Notes under the pieces: model-generated
Databases searched by the model: none
The model's input: the letters and a program-made list of their open reading frames with translations, nothing else
What the model was told of the DNA's origin: nothing
Program-made: the position numbers and the translations under genes
Shown here: positions 59,253 to 64,000 of the stretch, in pieces
How positions within the stretch are numbered: position 1 is the first letter of the stretch
Layout: every line of letters starts with the position of its first letter
Origin: Salinicola acroporae
GTDB lineage: Bacteria; Pseudomonadota; Gammaproteobacteria; Pseudomonadales; Halomonadaceae
Assembly: GCF_003206615.1 (NCBI RefSeq)
Contig: NZ_PZJW01000006.1
Coordinates: forward strand, 434,001 to 498,000
DNA: 64,000 bases
Direction: 5' to 3'

Positions 59253-61781
59253 CTATGGCGCCTGCATGGGGACCAACTGACGCGGCGTTTCGACGTGGCT
59301 GAAATGGCTGTGCTCGATGGCGAGCGAAAGGCTGCCGAGCGGCGCGGCCAGCGCATCCAGCAGCACCGCCAGGGCCTGCCTGGCATCGTCGTCGTCATCC
59401 AGTCTCGAGAGCCGTTCCAGATCGGCCAGGTGCAGCGCCGAACGCGCCTGGATCAGCAGGCGGGCCTCTTCACTTCGGTAAGGGGTGTTGCTGGGCTGCG
59501 GCAGGCGCTCGATCTGGCGCTCCAGGCGCTTGAACATGTAGCCTACCGAGCGCGGGTTGGCCTCGTCGAACAGCAGCAGATCGAGAATGGCTGCGGGATG
59601 AAGCTCGCTCCGATAGCGTCGCCGGTAAGCTGTCGCATTGTCGGTCGTGGCCAGGACCACGTCCCACAGTGACTCGCCGGCATGAGCCGAATCGATCAGC
59701 GCCAGTCTCAGCAGAGTCAATGTCGCCAGGGAGCGCTCGAGGAAACGCCCGATATCCATGAAACGCCAGCCGAAATGGTGCGGCATGGTCTCGTTGCAAA
59801 GCCCGAAAAAGGCAGCGAGTTGCGTGATCACCGTCTCCACCGATCGACGCCCCTGATCGATGCCCGCCAGGGGGAGGCGGCCCGACTCCTGCCGCAGTTG
59901 ATTGAAGACCCGCCAGGCATCGTCACCGAGATGATCGCGCACCGCGCGACAGTTGTTGGCCATGCGTGAGACGAGCGTCGGCAGGCTGCCGTCCCGGTCC
60001 TGCTGGAACAGCGCCAGCAGGCGTTCGCGATACGCGGAGAAGCGTTCCTCCGACATCTCGTCGGGTGAGAGTGCCTCCGGCTCCATCAGGTGCAGGATAT
60101 CGGCCAGCGTGTCATCCGCGAGCCCTTCTTGATCCTGCTCGAGCAGTCGGTAGAGCGCTTCGCGCAGCAGCCGGGAGCGGACATCGAGACGCTCGCCATA
60201 ACGCCCCACCCAGAACAGACTATCGGCAACGCGACTGGGAAGATCGGCACCGTCACGCGTCACCACCAGAGGCTGTCGCGAACGTCGCAACCGGCTGACG
60301 TGGGGCTGCGGTTCGTAGGCGGTAACCCAGACGTCCTTGACGCACTGGCTGGACCGCATGGCAGTCTCCGGCGCGCCCTGCCAGGCCACGCCGCCGGGCA
60401 TTACCTCGTAGTCGCTGAAGCGGTAGTCCGCATCGAAGACCGCCTGGCTGAAGCAGCGGACATTGAATGTCGAAGGCGCCAGGCGGGCGCAGTCGCGGCT
60501 GAAAAACGGCGCGGTGGCGGCGACCAGCGGCTGCTGGGCCACATACCGGTCCGGTTGGGCAACGATCGACTGGCGCAGGCGTCCGGCCGCCTCTTCGCTG
60601 AGACCGGCGGGAGAGACCCAATTCCGATCGCCGTCGAGGCGCTGGAAGTCCAGCGTCTCGAAGCCCGCCATCGCCCAGGCGAGCCCTTCCGGTTGCCCGC
60701 ACCAGTGGCGTTCGGGGCTGCCGATCTGCAACGTCTCGCCGAGCAACCGCTCGCACAGTGACGGCAGGTAGGCGGCGATCAGGGGATGCTCCAGCGCTCC
60801 CACCCCCGGCGGGTTGGCGACTCCGACGCCACCCGCCCGTATCGCCTCCAGCAGGCCCGGCACGCCGATCAGCGAGTCGCCACGCAGTTCCAGCGGATCG
60901 ACCCAGCCGTCGCCAATATGGCGCAGCAGCACGTCGACGGGCTGGAGGCCACCCAGCGTGCGCATCCAGAGCCGTGAATCCCGCACCACCAGATCCCCGC
61001 CTTCCACCAGCGCCAGATTGAGATAGTTGGCCAGATAGGCGTGTTCGAAATAACTGTCGTGGCCAGGCCCAGGCGCCAGCAGCGCGATGGTGGGATGATC
61101 GAGATTGAATCGTGACAGCGACGACAGAGAATGGTGTTGCGCGCCGAGAAACCCGGCGAGTCGCTTCAGCGGTGCGTTGCGGTAGAGGTCCGGCAGCGCG
61201 CGGGCCATGGCGATACGGTTCTCGAGAGCGAATCCCATCCCCGAAGGAGACTGGACACGGTCGGCCAGCACCTGCCACTGACCCTCGGCGTTCCGGGTCA
61301 GATCCACGCCGTGCAACAGCAAGCCCGAGTCGTCGTCGCTGAAGAGTTGATCGCATGGAAGCAGAAAGGCAGGGTTGGCATACAGCGCATCGGCCGGCAG
61401 AATGCCCTCCGCCAGCATCCGGCGGGGGCCGTACATATCCTTGAGCACGGCGGCCAGCAGCCGGCTGCGTTGACGCAAGCCCTGCTCGAGGCGTTTCCAT
61501 TCCCGAGGAGAGATCACCAGAGGCAGCGGATCCAACCACCACTGCCGGCGACTGCCCGCTTCGTCATTGGGCAGGTTGTAAGTCACGCCATTCTCGTGCA
61601 GCAGGTGCTGCACTTCCTCCGCTCGCTGAACCAGCGACTCCCGCCCCAGTCGTTCCAACTGGTGGAGCAGCGGCAGCCAGCGGCGGCGCACCGAGCCATC
61701 GGAAGCGACCAGCGCATCGTGGACATCGCCGGAGGTATAGGTCTCCAGCCAGGAAGGGCGAAGCGTCTCGGTTACTACCAT
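59253..61781 (-). CDS. Circularly permuted ATP-grasp + alpha-E fusion protein
   Basis: The 842-residue protein fuses two usually separate proteins. Residues ~1-490 are a circularly permuted ATP-grasp domain (LKDMYGPRRMLAEGILPADALYANPAFL, LVEGGDLVVRDSRLWMRTLGGLQPVDVLLRH and NPPGVGALEHPLIAAYLPSLC, with cores MYGPRRMLAEGILP and ANPPGVGALEHP). Residues ~505-840 are an alpha-E helical domain (VADSLFWVGRYGERLDVRSRLL, NNCRAVRDHLGDDAWRVFNQL and MPHHFGWRFMDIGRFLERS). ATP-grasp members join carboxylates to amines with ATP; the substrate here is unknown. Comparative genomics has proposed a role in peptide tagging or peptide synthesis with transglutaminase and GS-like partners, which flank it here. Confidence 0.9.
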   Translation of the reverse strand: MVVTETLRPSWLETYTSGDVHDALVASDGSVRRRWLPLLHQLERLGRESLVQRAEEVQHLLHENGVTYNLPNDEAGSRRQWWLDPLPLVISPREWKRLEQGLRQRSRLLAAVLKDMYGPRRMLAEGILPADALYANPAFLLPCDQLFSDDDSGLLLHGVDLTRNAEGQWQVLADRVQSPSGMGFALENRIAMARALPDLYRNAPLKRLAGFLGAQHHSLSSLSRFNLDHPTIALLAPGPGHDSYFEHAYLANYLNLALVEGGDLVVRDSRLWMRTLGGLQPVDVLLRHIGDGWVDPLELRGDSLIGVPGLLEAIRAGGVGVANPPGVGALEHPLIAAYLPSLCERLLGETLQIGSPERHWCGQPEGLAWAMAGFETLDFQRLDGDRNWVSPAGLSEEAAGRLRQSIVAQPDRYVAQQPLVAATAPFFSRDCARLAPSTFNVRCFSQAVFDADYRFSDYEVMPGGVAWQGAPETAMRSSQCVKDVWVTAYEPQPHVSRLRRSRQPLVVTRDGADLPSRVADSLFWVGRYGERLDVRSRLLREALYRLLEQDQEGLADDTLADILHLMEPEALSPDEMSEERFSAYRERLLALFQQDRDGSLPTLVSRMANNCRAVRDHLGDDAWRVFNQLRQESGRLPLAGIDQGRRSVETVITQLAAFFGLCNETMPHHFGWRFMDIGRFLERSLATLTLLRLALIDSAHAGESLWDVVLATTDNATAYRRRYRSELHPAAILDLLLFDEANPRSVGYMFKRLERQIERLPQPSNTPYRSEEARLLIQARSALHLADLERLSRLDDDDDARQALAVLLDALAAPLGSLSLAIEHSHFSHVETPRQLVPMQAP

Positions 61782-61956
61782 CGTCTTTTATCTAGGTATG
61801 CGCCGGGACTCCTTCCCAGCGGCCATTCATCACCGGGCTCCTGCCGGTGTCGTGGGGCCGGCCAGATCGCCGCCCCTCTCTCCACTGTAACGCGCTGGAC
61901 TAGCAACGCTCGATTCAAAAAACTTGCGCCCGACGGATGATGGGCTGGAACCGAAC

Positions 61957-64000
61957 CTAGCCGATCCCCGTCGTCCGTTCACGTAGATCCAGGGTGAACG
62001 GATAATCGTCACTGATCGATGCGTCGGGCACGTCATGGGTGCCCTGGCGGTGGCCGTGAGGCTGGAACCGGGCCAGGCGACGCGCCTCGGCCTCATTGGC
62101 ATTGACCGGGAAAGTCTCGAAGTTGCGCCCGGCCGGATGCGAGACGTGATAGCGGCAGCCGCCGATCGAGCGCCGATTCCAGGTGTCGATGATGTCGAAC
62201 ACCAGCGGCGCGTGAACCGGGATCAGGGGATGGAGCGCCGACGGCGGCTGCCAGGCCCGGTAGCGTACCCCGGCCACCGCCTCGCCATTGCGCTCCGTGG
62301 CCCTCAACGGCACGCGGTGTCCATTGCAGGTCACCACGTAGCGATCGCCGCTCATCCCGCCTACCTTCACCTGCAGACGCTCCACCGAGGAGTCCACGTA
62401 GCGCGAGGTGCCACCCCCGGCGGCCTCCTCGCCAAGCACGTGCCATGGCTCGATCGCCTGACGTAGCTCCAATTCAACGCCCTGATACTGCACGCGCCCG
62501 AGAACCGGGCAACGAAACTCCAGGAACGGGGCGAACCACTCCGGCTCGAAGACCATTCCATCGTTGCCGAGTTCGACCAGTATCTCCTCGAGGTCGCGCC
62601 AGAGATAGTGCGGCAACATCCAGCGATCATGCAGCGCCGTGCCCCAACGTACCAGATTGCCGTATGCCGGGCGGTCCCAGAAGCGCGCAACCAGCGCACG
62701 GATCAGCAAGCCCTGCATCAGGCTCAGGCGGGGGTGCGGCGGCATCTCGAACCCGCGCAACTCGAGCAGCCCCAGCCGGCCGGTGTCGCTATCCGGCGAG
62801 TAGAGCTTGTCGATGCAGAATTCGGCACGGTGGGTATTGCCGGTGAGGTCGGTCAGCAGATGGCGGAAGAGCCGATCCACCAGCCAGGGCTGCGCGGCCT
62901 CCTCCCGACTCAATTGACCCAGCGCGATCTCGAGCTCGTGAAGCGACTCGTGACGTGCCTCGTCCACGCGCGGGGCCTGACTGGTGGGGCCGACGAACAA
63001 TCCCGAGAAGAGGTAGGAGAGCACTGGATGCCGCTGCCAATAACTGACCAGGCTACCGAGCAGCGCTGGCCGACGCAGGAACGGCGACTCCGCCGGTGTC
63101 GCTCCACCCAAGGTCACGTGATTACCGCCACCGGTGCCGGTGTGGCGGCCGTCGAGCATGAACTTTTCGGCCCCCAGACGCGTCTGTCGGGCCTCTTCGT
63201 AGAGGATCTCGGTCTGGGCGACCAGTGCCGCCCAGCTCGGCGCCGGCATGATATTGACCTCGATCACCCCGGGATCCGGGGTGATCATGAACTGTCTGAG
63301 GCGCGCATCGGCGGGCGGCGGATAGCCCTCGACGAACACCGGCATCTCAAGTTCCGCAGCCGTATGCTCGATCGCCGCGATCAACGCCAGATAGTGGTCG
63401 ATCTCCGTCACCGGCGGCACGAAGACGTAGAGCTGGCCATCGCGCGTTTCCAGGCACAGGCTGGTACCGATGACGTCGGGCTGGTCGTTGACCGCAGTGG
63501 CTTCGGCACTCCCGGCAGCATGGCGGTTACTGCTCAAGGCGTTGTAAGGCAGACTCTCGGCGCTCTCCAGCCGCCCATCGGTTTCCGCGTCGGGCCTCGC
63601 CATGGCATGCCTCACTGCGTGGTAACGACGCGTCACACCAAAGTGCGGGTCGGCCATGGCCAATGGCGGCGCCCACAGCGACCGTGGCTGATCGACACCT
63701 CTGAACGCCGACTGGGGTAGCGACGACAGCGGCAACCGCAGCCCCATCGGCGAATCGCCCGGAATCAGGTAGAGATGATCGCGCCGCAGCGGCCACTCGC
63801 CACTCTGCCAGCCACCCAGCCGGGGGGCGTAGCGCAGCGGTAGCGCATACCCCGTCACGGTGCCGAGCCCCCTTTCCAGTAGCCGGGCCAGCCGGCGGCG
63901 CTCTTCATCGTCGTCGAGATCGTGCTCGCGAGGATCCACATCCACCGCCAGCGTCTGCTCGCGCCACAGATAGTAGATGGCATCCTCGTAGCCCGGCAGC
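61957..64000 (-). CDS. DUF2126 protein (transglutaminase/GS-like amidoligase), partial
   Basis: About 680 C-terminal residues are present; the gene continues past the right edge. The upstream reading frame stays open to the edge and reads LPGYEDAIYYLWREQTLAVDVDPREH, typical of the family interior. The GS-like part carries KFMLDGRHTGTGGGNHVTLGG (key HTGTGGGNHVTLGG), and family segments RRPALLGSLVSYWQRHPVLSYLFSG and RFWDRPAYGNLVRWGTALHDRWMLPHYLW are visible. Known full-length members are ~1,100 residues with an N-terminal transglutaminase domain. A GTG at 63945 is internal, not the start. It is 175 bases upstream of the ATP-grasp gene on the same strand. Confidence 0.88.
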   Translation of the reverse strand, partial: LPGYEDAIYYLWREQTLAVDVDPREHDLDDDEERRRLARLLERGLGTVTGYALPLRYAPRLGGWQSGEWPLRRDHLYLIPGDSPMGLRLPLSSLPQSAFRGVDQPRSLWAPPLAMADPHFGVTRRYHAVRHAMARPDAETDGRLESAESLPYNALSSNRHAAGSAEATAVNDQPDVIGTSLCLETRDGQLYVFVPPVTEIDHYLALIAAIEHTAAELEMPVFVEGYPPPADARLRQFMITPDPGVIEVNIMPAPSWAALVAQTEILYEEARQTRLGAEKFMLDGRHTGTGGGNHVTLGGATPAESPFLRRPALLGSLVSYWQRHPVLSYLFSGLFVGPTSQAPRVDEARHESLHELEIALGQLSREEAAQPWLVDRLFRHLLTDLTGNTHRAEFCIDKLYSPDSDTGRLGLLELRGFEMPPHPRLSLMQGLLIRALVARFWDRPAYGNLVRWGTALHDRWMLPHYLWRDLEEILVELGNDGMVFEPEWFAPFLEFRCPVLGRVQYQGVELELRQAIEPWHVLGEEAAGGGTSRYVDSSVERLQVKVGGMSGDRYVVTCNGHRVPLRATERNGEAVAGVRYRAWQPPSALHPLIPVHAPLVFDIIDTWNRRSIGGCRYHVSHPAGRNFETFPVNANEAEARRLARFQPHGHRQGTHDVPDASISDDYPFTLDLRERTTGIG

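Noticed and set aside
1-64000. Prophage, insertion sequence, CRISPR array or rRNA operon
   Set aside because: No transposase, integrase, phage structural gene, regularly spaced repeats or rRNA sequence was seen. The AT-rich spacers near 52500 and 54000 lack attachment-site duplications.

Overview
This is a GC-rich gammaproteobacterial chromosome segment with no phage, insertion sequence or CRISPR array. An MvaT-type nucleoid protein, a DUF1654 protein, a YejABEF transporter and a flagellar layout of the enterobacterial type (fliE | fliFGHIJK-LMNOPQR, flgB-L facing flgA-flgMN) suggest Halomonadaceae or a close relative in the Oceanospirillales/Pseudomonadales. That placement is inferred from gene content only.

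Positions 1-2261 hold a tRNA-Ser(UGA), an apparent wreck of an STN-domain gene, and four small genes (a secreted protein, DUF1654, a lipoprotein, an orphan). Positions 2277-17549 are mostly housekeeping: the K+/H+ antiporter NhaP2; a TPP riboswitch with thiZXY (thiamine-pyrimidine precursor uptake) beside a divergent kinase-like gene; the repair nuclease Cho; a YbfF-type esterase; a queuosine-precursor transporter with a structured leader; an ArsR regulator with a perfect operator; SohB; an SCP2 protein; nudC-dnaQ-rnhA-methyltransferase facing gloB; and mltD. Positions 17643-23271 encode the peptide/microcin C importer yejABEF, followed on the other strand by rsuA, corA and yafV, and then rarD.

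Positions 27054-52026 form a nearly complete flagellar basal body, export gate, hook and hook-junction locus. fliE faces fliFGHIJK and fliLMNOPQR. A strong terminator separates these from flgLKJIHGFEDCB on the minus strand, and flgA-flgMN diverges from flgB. FliA (sigma-28)-type promoters precede flgM and flgK, and a related -10 motif precedes fliL. flhBA, fliA, fliC/D, flhDC, mot and che genes are not in the window.

The right end (52097-64000) holds mvaT, an AT-rich 500-bp spacer with a possible 54-residue basic protein, a membrane diguanylate cyclase, a tightly coupled SatD-DUF3307-amiD operon, a ydcN-ydcO pair sharing a perfect palindromic operator, and three genes of a predicted amidoligase/peptide-tagging system: a transglutaminase, a circularly permuted ATP-grasp/alpha-E fusion, and a DUF2126 protein that runs off the window. 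The SatD protein carries recognisable class III nucleotidyl-cyclase-like motifs. It and the amidoligase cluster are the most interesting poorly understood systems here.
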